Below, in pieces: positions 30,105 through 39,806 of a stretch of 64,000 bases of DNA. Within the stretch, counting starts at the first letter, position 1, and each line of letters opens with the position of its first letter. The notes under the pieces are model-generated. The model had not been told where the DNA came from, searched no databases, and saw nothing but the letters and a program-made list of their open reading frames with translations. The translations under genes were made by a program, and so were the position numbers. The stretch is taken from NCBI RefSeq assembly GCF_029277985.1, contig NZ_CP119546.1:248001-312000 (forward strand), written 5' to 3'. The DNA is from Providencia stuartii. GTDB lineage: Bacteria; Pseudomonadota; Gammaproteobacteria; Enterobacterales; Enterobacteriaceae.

Positions 30105-31553
30105 TTACTGCAATTTTGACGGCTTCACGTCAGATGGAATTGGACAGTGATAAGGTTGTTCATCACGCTGACGTTGGAATTCATTTTTTGCTTGAGCAAG
30201 TAAGCTGGGTGTCGTTAATAGTTCGACGGCAGTAGCGGCCATAATTTTTCCTGCTAATAACATGCCTTTATGCGCAATGGATGTTCTGCCTTGTGCAACT
30301 AATTGCCATGTATGTAGAGGCGTACCGAATGCAAAGCAGGGACTAAAACACTGTGCGGTCGGGGTCACCCAACTGACATCGCCCACATCGGTGGAGCCGT
30401 ACATCAGTTCTTTTGATTCAACATAAGGTAAAACCTCATCTGTTAGCGCTTTATTGCCTTGACGTTCACCCCAATGAACCGCTTCTTCACCACCACTACG
30501 CGCTGCATTTAATTTGGCATTGCGTAAATCATCTTTAGTGAGTGTGGCATGGATCTCCTCGGCAAATTGGCGTTCTTGCGAGTCATATTCAGGAATGCCG
30601 TAAGTGGTAATATGTTGGTACATCGCTTTTTCAATCGTACGATTTGGTACATAATTTGAACATGCTTTATCAAAACGAATATCGAGTTCTGTACCTGTCA
30701 TCAAGGCGGCACCTTTAGCGATATCAATAACGCGTTGATATATATCTTGAGCTTGGTCTAGTTGAGGAGCGCGTACAAGGTACAAGACTTCAGCATCGGC
30801 TTGAACGACATTTGGGGAGGCGCCCCCTGTATTCGTCACTGCATAGTGAATACGTGCTTCTTGGATAACATGCTCACGTAAGAATTGAACACCCACATTC
30901 ATTAAACTGACGGCATCCAGCGCACTACGTCCTAAATGAGGTGAGTTTGCCGCATGTGCTGCAATACCTTTGAAACGGAACGCTGTCTGGATATTGGCAA
31001 GTGATTGCACATTAAAAACGCCACTGAAAGATTCAGGATGCCAGGTGACAGCAGCATCTACATCATCAAAGAGGCCTTCTCTTACCATGAAAGTTTTACC
31101 AGAACCGCCTTCTTCTCCAGGGCAGCCATAGAAACGTACGGTGCCTGACAACTGGTTTTCTTCGAGCCATGCTTTTACAGCAAAGGCTGAGGATAATGCG
31201 GCAGTGCCAAGTAAATTATGCCCACAACCGTGGCCGTTACCATTTTCAATAACAGGATTAGGTTGACTACAAGCCGAATGCTGACTTAAACCTGCAAGTG
31301 CATCGTATTCACCGAGTAAAGCAATAACAGGGGTACCTGAGCCAAAACTGGCGATGAACGCGGTTTCTATATCACCAACCCCTCTTTCAACCTGAAATCC
31401 CTCTTGCTCCAGCGCATCGGCAAGAAGATTAGCAGAAAAGGTCTCTTCAAACCGCGTTTCAGGGTGGTCCCAAATCGCATCACTTAACTGGGTAAAACGA
31501 GTACGATTTTGCTCAATATAATTATTAATAAAGGATGTGAATGTCTTACTCAT
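30105..31553 (-). CDS. abgB: p-Aminobenzoyl-glutamate hydrolase subunit B
   Basis: I start at the ATG at 31553 (MSKTFTSFINNYIEQNRTRF), which overlaps the end of abgA by eight bases, a typical coupled junction; an in-frame start 15 bases further upstream is possible. The 482-residue M20-family peptidase shows IWDHPETRFEE, GEYDALAGLSQHSACSQPNPV, GHGCGHNLLGTAAL, CPGEEGGSGKTFMV and a dimerisation domain from about residue 190. With AbgA it cleaves p-aminobenzoyl-glutamate to p-aminobenzoate and glutamate in the cytoplasm. Confidence 0.94.
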   Translation of the reverse strand: MSKTFTSFINNYIEQNRTRFTQLSDAIWDHPETRFEETFSANLLADALEQEGFQVERGVGDIETAFIASFGSGTPVIALLGEYDALAGLSQHSACSQPNPVIENGNGHGCGHNLLGTAALSSAFAVKAWLEENQLSGTVRFYGCPGEEGGSGKTFMVREGLFDDVDAAVTWHPESFSGVFNVQSLANIQTAFRFKGIAAHAANSPHLGRSALDAVSLMNVGVQFLREHVIQEARIHYAVTNTGGASPNVVQADAEVLYLVRAPQLDQAQDIYQRVIDIAKGAALMTGTELDIRFDKACSNYVPNRTIEKAMYQHITTYGIPEYDSQERQFAEEIHATLTKDDLRNAKLNAARSGGEEAVHWGERQGNKALTDEVLPYVESKELMYGSTDVGDVSWVTPTAQCFSPCFAFGTPLHTWQLVAQGRTSIAHKGMLLAGKIMAATAVELLTTPSLLAQAKNEFQRQRDEQPYHCPIPSDVKPSKLQ

Positions 31554-32871
31554 GAGTTTTGCCTCCAAATTCAGGTAGCGAAAGCGCGATGGTCGCTAAG
31601 GTTTTGACGGCAACAGGCATGACATCTTCATCAAAATCAAAGCGCTCGTTGTGGTGACCCGCGCTTAATTCAGTACCGAAAATCATATAGGTTGCTTGTC
31701 CACCTTGTGCTTTTGTACGCTCCATAAAATAGGTCGCATCTTCTGAACCCGCAGCTTGAGGTTTATCTTTGATGACGGAGGTCAGCTCAGGGATTTTGTT
31801 CTGTGCAAGACCCATAATAAAATCGACCCATTCAGGGCTAGGGTGACTACTTTGTGCCGCTCCCATTAAGTTGATTTTGAAATCAACATCCTGCATTTTT
31901 GCTGCACCTTCGATGACATTAAGTGCTTTTTGATACATAAATTCGTTGATTTCATTCGTTTCGCCGCGTGTCTCGACTTTCATTAAGGCGTGATCGGCAA
32001 TCACATTACGTCCGATACCTGCATTCAGTACGCCAACATTAATACGAGAGCTACCTTCACTGTGACGAGGGATAGCATATAGGCCAAGTGTCGCTTGAGC
32101 CGCAGCCACTAATGCGTTTTTACCTTCTTCGGGCCTTGCTCCCGAATGGGCTGCTTTACCATGAAATGTGACATCAAATTTAGTCGTAGCGAGAAAACTT
32201 TTGCTACCGCACACGAGTTCCCCTTTCGGAACACCTGTACCGATATGTATTGCGACAAAAAAATCCACATCATCGACCACACCCGCGGTTGCCATTGATT
32301 TTGCTCCGCGAGTTCCTTCCTCAGCCGGTTGGAAAATCAGTTTAATTCGACCTGTTAGCTGTGATTGAAACTGCTTCAATATATGAGCTAAACCAAGGCC
32401 AATAGCGGTATGTCCATCATGACCACAGGCGTGCATCATGTGTGAATTACAAGAAGCAAAGCCTTCTGCATGAGGGCGGTGTTGTGCGGTGAGATCCTCA
32501 TTAAGGTCTAATGCATCCATGTCGACACGAAAGGCGAGTGTCGGTCCTGGTTTACCGGTATCTAATGTGGCAACGATACCGGTAAATCCGCCAGAAAAAT
32601 GGGGAAGCCATTCTGTTAACGCACCTTGCTCAATAGCGCGTTTTTCTTGTTCGGCAAACTGTTCTGGTGTCGGCAACCCCATACGATCTTCCGCTTTAAT
32701 AACGTCTTTTCCGAGTTGTAGCTGATAGCCAAGGCGAGCGAGTTCATCTGCGACTCGTGTTGCGGTTCGAAATTCAAACCAACCTGATTCTGCATATTGA
32801 TGGAAGTCACGGCGCCAAAGTTGTAGTTGATGTGTGATGGACTCAATGGCGTTATTTAAAGAAATCTCCAT
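31546..32871 (-). CDS. abgA: p-Aminobenzoyl-glutamate hydrolase subunit A
   Basis: This 441-residue M20-family peptidase is the partner of AbgB. Metal-site segments include FRVDMDALDLNEDLTAQHRPHAEGF, MMHACGHDGHTAIGLGLAHIL, FQPAEEGTRGAKSM and a late GTELSAGHHNERFDFDEDVM. It is first in the operon and divergent from abgR across 269 bases. Length is close to E. coli AbgA (436). Confidence 0.94.
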   Translation of the reverse strand: MEISLNNAIESITHQLQLWRRDFHQYAESGWFEFRTATRVADELARLGYQLQLGKDVIKAEDRMGLPTPEQFAEQEKRAIEQGALTEWLPHFSGGFTGIVATLDTGKPGPTLAFRVDMDALDLNEDLTAQHRPHAEGFASCNSHMMHACGHDGHTAIGLGLAHILKQFQSQLTGRIKLIFQPAEEGTRGAKSMATAGVVDDVDFFVAIHIGTGVPKGELVCGSKSFLATTKFDVTFHGKAAHSGARPEEGKNALVAAAQATLGLYAIPRHSEGSSRINVGVLNAGIGRNVIADHALMKVETRGETNEINEFMYQKALNVIEGAAKMQDVDFKINLMGAAQSSHPSPEWVDFIMGLAQNKIPELTSVIKDKPQAAGSEDATYFMERTKAQGGQATYMIFGTELSAGHHNERFDFDEDVMPVAVKTLATIALSLPEFGGKTHE

Positions 32872-33140
32872 AATTGTTATCTCTTTTAGTTATCACGATA
32901 AAATAGAATGGCTCGGTATAAATACCCAGTACGATTTGATTTCGGTGAAATTAAATTTTATTTAATAATTTCAAAATAATTTAATATGTTGTGTTTCTTT
33001 ATTTTAATAAATAAAAATAGTTAATAAGTATTGATGTTAATTATTTGTTATCGTCATGCATTGACTGTACACAATCAAAATAGGGTAAAAAAGATACAAT
33101 TATCTTTGCCTATATAACTAATGGTTATCAGGGAATTCAT

Positions 33141-34064
33141 ATGGCTTTGCCAATAAAACTGAATCAGTTGAGAGCGTTTGTCGAGGTAAGTCGCCATGGC
33201 AGTATTAGAGCGGCTAGTCGTTTTTTACAGCTTTCTCAGCCCGCATTAACGAAGTCTATTCGTGAATTAGAGGCTTCTTTAGGCGCAAAATTGTTTATTC
33301 GCAGTAATCAAGGGATCTATCTGACGGAAAGTGGAGAAAGTTTTTTGCGTCGTGCCAGTATCATTCTTGAAGAGTTACGTGTCGGGCAAGAAGAGATACA
33401 GCAGCGTATAGGCTTATCCAGCGGCACGATTAATATTGGGGTTGCAGGCAGTATTGCGCGTTCAGTGATGCCAAAAGTGATTATTCAATTCCATCGTGAC
33501 TTTCCAAATATCAAAATTCGGATTATGGAAGGACAACTCTTGACGATGTTACCTCAGTTACGCCAAGGTGAGCTCGATTTCACTGTAAATACGTATTATC
33601 CCGGTAGCCTAGATGCGGAATTCAATTTTGAACGTTTAATGAGCAAGGAATACAAGGTGATCATGCGTAAAGATCACCCAATGAAGCATGCCACCTCATT
33701 AGAGCAGCTCACCCACTGTGATTGGACGATGCCAACACCGAAAGGCACTTACTATAAGCAACTGTCTGAAGTGTTCTCTAGGATGGATAAACCGATGAGC
33801 TTTAGTGTGACATGTGAAACCTTGATCGGTTGTATGAGTTTAGTGGCGCAGAGTGATTTCTTGACGATAGTGTCTATCGATACTATTGATGACCCTCTAT
33901 TTGAACAACAATTCATTGCGCTCGATCTCGCTGAAAAGCTTCCTTATGCGACTTTTGCTCTTGTACGGCGACGAGATCATACGTTATCGCCAGCAGGTGA
34001 ACATTTGGCGAGATTATTCCGTATCTACTGTCACGATAGAGATGATGGTCACGTGTATTCATAA
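33141..34064 (+). CDS. abgR: LysR-type regulator AbgR
   Basis: The 307-residue LysR-family regulator has the N-terminal helix-turn-helix (LNQLRAFVEVSRHGSIRAASRFLQLSQPALTKSIRELE) and a substrate-binding domain beginning near residue 95 (GTINIGVAGSIARSVMPKVI). Divergent orientation next to abgABT and similarity to E. coli AbgR (302) identify it. LysR regulators usually bind the shared intergenic region, here 32872-33140, which is AT-rich; no site can be assigned. Confidence 0.9.
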   Translation: MALPIKLNQLRAFVEVSRHGSIRAASRFLQLSQPALTKSIRELEASLGAKLFIRSNQGIYLTESGESFLRRASIILEELRVGQEEIQQRIGLSSGTINIGVAGSIARSVMPKVIIQFHRDFPNIKIRIMEGQLLTMLPQLRQGELDFTVNTYYPGSLDAEFNFERLMSKEYKVIMRKDHPMKHATSLEQLTHCDWTMPTPKGTYYKQLSEVFSRMDKPMSFSVTCETLIGCMSLVAQSDFLTIVSIDTIDDPLFEQQFIALDLAEKLPYATFALVRRRDHTLSPAGEHLARLFRIYCHDRDDGHVYS

Positions 34065-34151
34065 AAAACAAAAAATAATCTGTAATTAGGGCTGTTCAGT
34101 TGTATGAATAATGATTAAAGTGAATTTAGTTAATAACAACGAGGAAACGGT

Positions 34152-34766
34152 ATGCTGTATATCTTCGATATGGGTAATGTGATTATTGATATCGACTTTA
34201 ATCGTGTATTTGATAAATGGTCAGAACTCAGTGGAATACCGTCTGAGCAAATCAAGTCGCGGTTTACTTTTGGGAATATCTTCCAACAACATGAATGTGG
34301 CAAAATCTCAGATATCGAATTTGCAGAAATGTTATGTGAAGAACTTGGCATTACACTCAGTTTTGAAGAATTCGCGGAAGGCTGGCATGCGATATTTATG
34401 TCAGTAAGACCAGAAGTGATTGATATCATGGAACGCCTTCGTGAACAGGGGCATCGTGTGGTTGTTTTATCTAACACTAACCGCCTACACCTTGATTACT
34501 GGCCTGAACATTATCCTGAAATTGCAGCTTCCTCAGACTTTTTATACTTATCTCAAGACCTGGGGATGCGCAAACCTGATCCAGCTATTTACCAATATGT
34601 TCTTGAATCTGAAGGATTTGATGCAGCTGATGCTATCTTCTTTGATGATGTCGAGGACAATATTAAGGCTGCCGAAGCATTAGGTATTAAAGGTGTCCAT
34701 GTCGTGAATAAAGACACGGTACCTGAATATTTCCGCACTTATGACTTCAGTGCTGAAGTCGAATAA
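34152..34766 (+). CDS. yihX: HAD phosphatase YihX (alpha-D-glucose-1-phosphate phosphatase)
   Basis: This 204-residue HAD-superfamily phosphatase has the nucleophile motif FDMGNVIIDID with D6, motif II VVVLSNTNRLH, the lysine motif LGMRKPDPAIY and motif III/IV FFDDVEDNIKAAEALG. The E. coli orthologue (199 residues) dephosphorylates glucose-1-phosphate. It precedes dtd and fabY, as in E. coli, except that rbn, which lies between yihX and dtd there, is absent. Confidence 0.93.
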   Translation: MLYIFDMGNVIIDIDFNRVFDKWSELSGIPSEQIKSRFTFGNIFQQHECGKISDIEFAEMLCEELGITLSFEEFAEGWHAIFMSVRPEVIDIMERLREQGHRVVVLSNTNRLHLDYWPEHYPEIAASSDFLYLSQDLGMRKPDPAIYQYVLESEGFDAADAIFFDDVEDNIKAAEALGIKGVHVVNKDTVPEYFRTYDFSAEVE

Positions 34767-34782
34767 TTGATGAATTATCACC

Positions 34783-34815
34783 ATGGAGTAACCTAAACTG
34801 TTACTCCATATTTTT
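34783..34815 (+). terminator. Rho-independent terminator of yihX
   Basis: ATGGAGTAAC (34783-34792) pairs with GTTACTCCAT (34800-34809) and is followed by ATTTTTG. It lies just before dtd. Confidence 0.88.
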
Positions 34816-34826
34816 GTCGAGTTATC

Positions 34827-35264
34827 ATGATTGCATTAATACAGAGAGTCGCTCATGCAGCAGTGGTTGTTGATGAGCAGGTGGTTGGTCAAATTGATTC
34901 TGGGTTACTTGTTTTGCTCGGTGTTGAAAAAGATGATGATGAACAAAAAGCAAAACGGTTGTGTGAAAAAGTACTTGGCTATCGGATTTTTAGTGATGAA
35001 CAGGGAAAAATGAACCTGAATGTTCAACAAGCGGGTGGGAGCTTATTAGTTGTCTCTCAATTTACATTGGCAGCTGATACTAAAAAAGGAATGAGACCTA
35101 GTTTTTCTGGGGGAGCTGAACCTACGCGGGCTGAACAATTATATGAATATTTTGTTGAGCAAAGTCGCCAACAAGGTGTGATCACTGAAACAGGGCAATT
35201 TGCCGCGGATATGCAAGTCAGCCTGACCAATGACGGTCCTGTGACTTTCTGGTTGCAAGTCTAA
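34827..35264 (+). CDS. dtd: D-aminoacyl-tRNA deacylase Dtd
   Basis: The 145-residue enzyme is exactly the family size. It shows both active-site motifs: [17 protein letters not shown] (SQxT) and [11 protein letters not shown] (NxGPVT). It removes D-amino acids mischarged onto tRNA. The next gene, fabY, starts 23 bases later, suggesting co-transcription. Confidence 0.96.
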   Translation: MIALIQRVAHAAVVVDEQVVGQIDSGLLVLLGVEKDDDEQKAKRLCEKVLGYRIFSDEQGKMNLNVQQAGGSLLVVSQFTLAADTKKGMRPSFSGGAEPTRAEQLYEYFVEQSRQQGVITETGQFAADMQVSLTNDGPVTFWLQV

Positions 35265-35286
35265 TTCTACTATTAAGGGGGAGACT

Positions 35287-36210
35287 ATGTACCATCTGCG
35301 TGCACCGAAAGATGAAGCGGAATTTGATGCTTATTACCAGTTCCGCTGGGAGATGTTACGTAAACCCTTTAATCAACCATTTGGTTCTGAAAAAGATGGT
35401 TATGATCTTACCGCTTACCACCAAATGGTTGTTGATGATAAAAATCGTATCTTAGCCATTGGTCGGCTTTATATTAATGCCGATAACGAAGGCGCGATTC
35501 GTTTTTTAGCGGTGAATCCAGCAATGCAAGGAAAAGGGCTGGGTAAACTCATTTTGATGGCGTTAGAGTCAATTGCGCGGCAAGAAAGTGTCAAACGTAT
35601 TGTGTCGAGCGTCCGAGAAGAAGCGGTTCCCTTTTTTCGTAAGATAGGCTTTGAAAGCCGAGGTCTGATTGCCGGTGAGCTCAAAACACCTGTTCGTCAC
35701 TATTTAATGATCAAACCGATCGAGACACTTGACCAGATCCTTCATCGCCCTGATTGGTGTGGAGAGTTACAACAAGCTTGGTATAAATATATCCCATTAA
35801 GTGAAAAAATGGGGGTTCGAATTGAACAATATACAGGGCAAAAGTTTATTACCACTATGCCAGAAGCTGGCAACCAAAACCCTCACGAAACGATTTTTGC
35901 AGGAAGCCAATTTTCGTTAGCCACCCTGACAGGTTGGGGATTGATTTGGTTATTAATGCAAGAGCATCAACTCGGTGGTGATATTGTATTAGTGGATGCC
36001 AATATTCGTTATAGCAAGCCAGTGAGTGGTAGACCCACCGCTATTGCGGATATGTCGCAAATGAGTGGTGACCTTGACCGTCTTGCGAGAGGGAGTAAAG
36101 CAAGGGTAAAACTTGAAGTGACAGTGAGTGGAACTAACGGCGAGGCGGGGGCCGTTTTTAGCGGTGTGTATATGGTGTTACCTGTTGAGAAAACAGTAAA
36201 GTCACTGTAA
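35287..36210 (+). CDS. fabY: Fatty-acid biosynthesis protein FabY (YiiD)
   Basis: This 307-residue protein has two domains: an N-terminal GNAT acetyltransferase fold (about 1-145, with [22 protein letters not shown]) and a C-terminal thioesterase/hotdog-like YiiD domain (about 155-300, with [27 protein letters not shown]). In E. coli it is the acetoacetyl-ACP synthesis bypass protein, 329 residues. The start [10 protein letters not shown] aligns to an internal Met of the E. coli protein and has GGGGGAG seven bases upstream. Confidence 0.93.
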   Translation: MYHLRAPKDEAEFDAYYQFRWEMLRKPFNQPFGSEKDGYDLTAYHQMVVDDKNRILAIGRLYINADNEGAIRFLAVNPAMQGKGLGKLILMALESIARQESVKRIVSSVREEAVPFFRKIGFESRGLIAGELKTPVRHYLMIKPIETLDQILHRPDWCGELQQAWYKYIPLSEKMGVRIEQYTGQKFITTMPEAGNQNPHETIFAGSQFSLATLTGWGLIWLLMQEHQLGGDIVLVDANIRYSKPVSGRPTAIADMSQMSGDLDRLARGSKARVKLEVTVSGTNGEAGAVFSGVYMVLPVEKTVKSL

Positions 36211-36233
36211 TGCCTTTCGTATATACTGATTTT

Positions 36234-36268
36234 AAAGGCAGGCCAAGCGTGATCGCTGGCCTGCCTTG
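36234..36268. terminator. Shared terminator of convergent fabY and yicH
   Basis: AAGGCAGGCCA (36235-36245) pairs with TGGCCTGCCTT (36257-36267), an 11-bp stem with T-rich sequence after it on the plus strand. It lies in the 62-base gap between the stop codons. Confidence 0.85.
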
Positions 36269-36272
36269 TTAT

Positions 36273-38072
36273 TTATTGAGTAATCAGCGCGGGAATTTGC
36301 TCATTTGTTGGCAAAATATTCGTGGGAATAGCGTCGGGAGCCGTAGCAGGAGCGGGCTGAGGCTCCATCGGTGAGGCCTCATTTTCAACTGATGAGGTGA
36401 CGACGCCTTTCACAACGGTTCGATACATCTGTTTCCCTTGTAATGGTATTGCCACTAATTCACCATTTAAGCTGCTAGCTAATGATGGTGCTAACAAGTC
36501 ACCTTGCAATGAGGCATCAAAATCACCCACGATTTGAGATGGGAAGCCTTGCCAACCCCATTGATTTAAAGCGGAAAGCTCAATATTAGTCCCTGAGGCT
36601 CGGAGTAAAAAGGGGATTTTTTTAGGGGATTGCTTGACTAATAACCCTAACTTCACCAGCCCTTTGTCTGTGCTTGTAGTGAATGAAGCCGCAGCAGAAC
36701 TTTGACCACTTTGGCGTAAGTCCATATAAGGCCGACGTATCATAACTTGATTGATGGTTCCACTATCGGCATTAAAGGTGGCCTTGCCACTCCAAATCCC
36801 CCATTGTTTTTGTTTAATAAGGCTGACGTCTTCTATTTTGCCGCTCAGTGCCGTGAATTCGAATGGGAAACTAGGGGCAATATTCATCAATAAAGACTGC
36901 GATAAGGTAAATTGTTTGATCGTTAAGCCGGATAACCAATCAGGTGAGGGTTGGCTGAAGAAATGTAGCCAATTTTCAGGCAAGGTATATAAAATACCGG
37001 CTAATTTGCCGTCATTGAGTGTCAGCGTTTTATTATTACGTTGCCATACACCATTAAGGCTAAATACCCCTTTGTAATAATAACCTGAAAGTTTCTCGAT
37101 ATTGAGGTTATCGCCTTGAAGGTTGAGATTGCCAATCAGCGTATCAAGTTGTTGATCATTAATAACGAGTTGATTAATGCTGAAATTAATATGACTTTCT
37201 GGGCTACTCCAACTACTTCTGACCCAGTCAAGGTGGTCGATTTCAGTATTGAGCCCTGAAATTGCCCAATCTTTTCCTTGGATATCCACATTAGTGAGAG
37301 CGACATTTTTCAAGGACACTGTACGGTGACTATTGAGAGCCTGATTTAATGAAGCAAAGGGAATATTATTTTGCCAACCAACTTTGTCCATGACTAAAGA
37401 ATCAACTGTGATGGTGCTGTCCGTTAACACCTTTCCTGAGCCTTTAATATAACCATTATTGAGGTAGCCACTGGCTTGAGTAAATTCAGTAAGATTTTTT
37501 TCGAGCTTACCGGTGACTGCAACCGTTTTTAATGGTAACTCATTAATATTCAATTCTTTTGTGGTAAATCGAAAGTCTCCGTAGCCGAAAGGATGGTTAG
37601 TCGTGGGGTGCCATGGTGTAATGCCACCCGTAAAGCCAAATACGTTGAACTTATTATTTGCTTGATTTAGTTGAATACGGCTATTTTCAAATTGCAGGAT
37701 ATTGGCATTTAAAGGTATTGGCGTGGCAGTCTCTACAGAGGAGATATCTAAATTCCCTTCGGTGATGACTAATCGACGAATGGCGGTGCCACTCAATAAA
37801 TTACGCCAGTTTATATCAACAATCATTTGCTTAGCATCCAAAGTCATATCTTTATGACGTGACACAATGTTGACGTCTTGAAAGATAAATTCTCCAGCAT
37901 TGGCAAACTCATGCCCCATGATACCCACTTTAATATCATAATCAGTGAATTTACTTAACAACTGACTGGCATAGGATGCACCCCAGCGTGTTTGCAGCCC
38001 AGCGTAAGTAAATATAACCACTAATAACAACAGTAGTAAAAGGGTCGTGATGAGCTTAGTTAACCACCTCAT
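36273..38072 (-). CDS. yicH: AsmA-family inner-membrane-anchored protein YicH
   Basis: The 599-residue protein has one N-terminal transmembrane anchor (KLITTLLLLLLLVVIFTYAGL) and a long periplasmic beta-rich AsmA-type body of repeating strands, ending in a low-complexity Pro/Ala/Thr tail. AsmA-like proteins are thought to help lipids cross the periplasm. Position next to xanP and gltS matches E. coli yicH (569). Confidence 0.88.
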   Translation of the reverse strand: MRWLTKLITTLLLLLLLVVIFTYAGLQTRWGASYASQLLSKFTDYDIKVGIMGHEFANAGEFIFQDVNIVSRHKDMTLDAKQMIVDINWRNLLSGTAIRRLVITEGNLDISSVETATPIPLNANILQFENSRIQLNQANNKFNVFGFTGGITPWHPTTNHPFGYGDFRFTTKELNINELPLKTVAVTGKLEKNLTEFTQASGYLNNGYIKGSGKVLTDSTITVDSLVMDKVGWQNNIPFASLNQALNSHRTVSLKNVALTNVDIQGKDWAISGLNTEIDHLDWVRSSWSSPESHINFSINQLVINDQQLDTLIGNLNLQGDNLNIEKLSGYYYKGVFSLNGVWQRNNKTLTLNDGKLAGILYTLPENWLHFFSQPSPDWLSGLTIKQFTLSQSLLMNIAPSFPFEFTALSGKIEDVSLIKQKQWGIWSGKATFNADSGTINQVMIRRPYMDLRQSGQSSAAASFTTSTDKGLVKLGLLVKQSPKKIPFLLRASGTNIELSALNQWGWQGFPSQIVGDFDASLQGDLLAPSLASSLNGELVAIPLQGKQMYRTVVKGVVTSSVENEASPMEPQPAPATAPDAIPTNILPTNEQIPALITQ

Positions 38073-38151
38073 GGTTTATCTGCCTCTCCATATATTGGAT
38101 TGTTTGGATGAAAGCGCTGCCGGGTAAATGACTAAGATAGAATACAGAATA

Positions 38152-38178
38152 ACCGCCAGTGTATTCAACTCTGGCGGT
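38152..38178 (-). terminator. Hairpin after xanP
   Basis: ACCGCCAG (38152-38159) and CTGGCGGT (38171-38178) form an 8-bp stem 11 bases after the xanP stop. The T run on the minus strand is weak, so yicH may be partly read from xanP. Confidence 0.6.
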
Positions 38179-38188
38179 AAATGATAGG

Positions 38189-39571
38189 TTACTTTTCGTG
38201 AGGGAAAATTAAATTCAGAATAATTGCAGTTAAACCGCCTGCCGCGATACCGGATGAAAATAAAGTTTTCAGCCAGTCCGGCGCAAACTGTAAAATCAAC
38301 GGCTGCTGCGAAACCCCCATTCCGACGGCAAGGGATAATGCAATAATCATGATCGCTCGACGATTAAGTGGTTCACGGGAGACAATACGTACGCCAGATG
38401 CCGCGATGGTTCCGAACATCACAATTGTTGCTCCGCCAAGTACAGGCTCAGGGATCTGTTGTACAAAACCGGCAACAGCTGGGAATAACCCTAATAAAAC
38501 AAGCATTAACGCTACGATATAGCCGACATAACGGCTGGCGACGCCAGTAAGCTGTATCACCCCATTATTTTGACCAAAACAGGAGTTAGGGAAAGTATTG
38601 AAGACGGCAGATACCATCGAGTTCAAACCATTCGCTAAGACGCCACCCTTAATTCGCTTCATATAGATTGGACCACGTACCGGCTGTTCTGAAACATCGG
38701 ATGTTGCCGTAATATCACCAATCGTCTCTAAAGAGGTCACCATAAATATTAGCATCAGCGGAATTAACAGATTCCAATCAAACGACAACCCATAATAAAA
38801 CGGCTCAGGTATCGTTATCATGGATTGTTCCGCGTTTGTCTCTTGAGCTGTAGGTAACATATCTAACCACCAAGCAGCAATATAACCAATTGCCATGGCG
38901 ATAACTAAAGAGGCAACACGCAAGTAAGGATTTTTTTGACGGTTAAGTAAAATGATAACAGCCAACACAATACCCGCTAGCAATAAATAATCAGGGGAAC
39001 CGAAAGTATTATCAGAAATTGCGGTATGACCACCACCAATAGATGTTAATCCGACTTGAATGAGTGATAAACCAATTATCATGACAACAACACCCGAAAC
39101 GAGAGGAGTAATTACCCGTCGTGCTAAATGTAGGAAGCGAGAGAGTACCACCTCAGTGAGCGCTGCAACCAGTAGTGTGCCAAAAAGTGCCGCCATCATC
39201 GAAGGAATATCAGCACCACCTTGTTTAAGTGCAACCCCTCCCATAATCAAAGGTGCAACAAAGTTAAAGCTTGTACCTTGTATTGAGAGTAACCCCGACC
39301 CCACAGGACCCCATGCTCGGATCTGTATTAAAGAGGCAATACCAGAAGCAAATAGAGACATGCTAATAATACGCTGAGTGTCATGCGCTGGAAGCCCCAA
39401 TGATTGGCAAATGAGCATTGCCGGGGTGATCACTGCAACAAACATCGCTAAAAGATGCTGTCCAGCTGCAAATAATGCTTGGGGGAGAGGAGGTCGGTCT
39501 TCTAATCGGTAAATGAGTTCACTTTTAGGTGCGACGTCAACAGCCTGTTTTTGAGATACTTCGGTGGTCAT
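38189..39571 (-). CDS. xanP: Xanthine permease XanP (NCS2 family)
   Basis: I start at the ATG at 39571 ([28 protein letters not shown]); a longer reading would add 28 residues unlike the family and overlap the operator region. The 460-residue protein follows E. coli XanP (463) throughout, including [56 protein letters not shown] and [23 protein letters not shown]. It is a xanthine-proton symporter with about 14 membrane segments. A PurR-like box lies upstream. It is divergent from gltS. Confidence 0.95.
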   Translation of the reverse strand: MTTEVSQKQAVDVAPKSELIYRLEDRPPLPQALFAAGQHLLAMFVAVITPAMLICQSLGLPAHDTQRIISMSLFASGIASLIQIRAWGPVGSGLLSIQGTSFNFVAPLIMGGVALKQGGADIPSMMAALFGTLLVAALTEVVLSRFLHLARRVITPLVSGVVVMIIGLSLIQVGLTSIGGGHTAISDNTFGSPDYLLLAGIVLAVIILLNRQKNPYLRVASLVIAMAIGYIAAWWLDMLPTAQETNAEQSMITIPEPFYYGLSFDWNLLIPLMLIFMVTSLETIGDITATSDVSEQPVRGPIYMKRIKGGVLANGLNSMVSAVFNTFPNSCFGQNNGVIQLTGVASRYVGYIVALMLVLLGLFPAVAGFVQQIPEPVLGGATIVMFGTIAASGVRIVSREPLNRRAIMIIALSLAVGMGVSQQPLILQFAPDWLKTLFSSGIAAGGLTAIILNLIFPHEK

Positions 39572-39622
39572 TTTGGTCTTTCTCTGCCAACAAAAAAAGC
39601 ATTGTAAAGCGACTAATTTAAA

Positions 39623-39638
39623 AAGCAATCGTTTGCGC
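39623..39638 (-). promoter_or_regulatory. PurR-like box upstream of xanP
   Basis: AAGCAATCGTTTGCGC matches the palindromic PurR consensus ACGCAAACGTTTGCGT at 13 of 16 positions, 52-67 bases before the chosen xanP start. With the box at adeP it suggests joint purine control. Confidence 0.68.
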
Positions 39639-39806
39639 GAAAAATATTTCTTCATTGTTAGATAAGGAATGTCACATTTTTATATGTTTTAACTTGTGTT
39701 TATCGCCAATTTTTTTTCTAATTCAGTTACCTGCTTTTGGCGTTTTAAGGAAGAAATTAACGTCTTACTAGTTTTAAATAATATTAACAACAGACGAGGT
39801 ACATAA

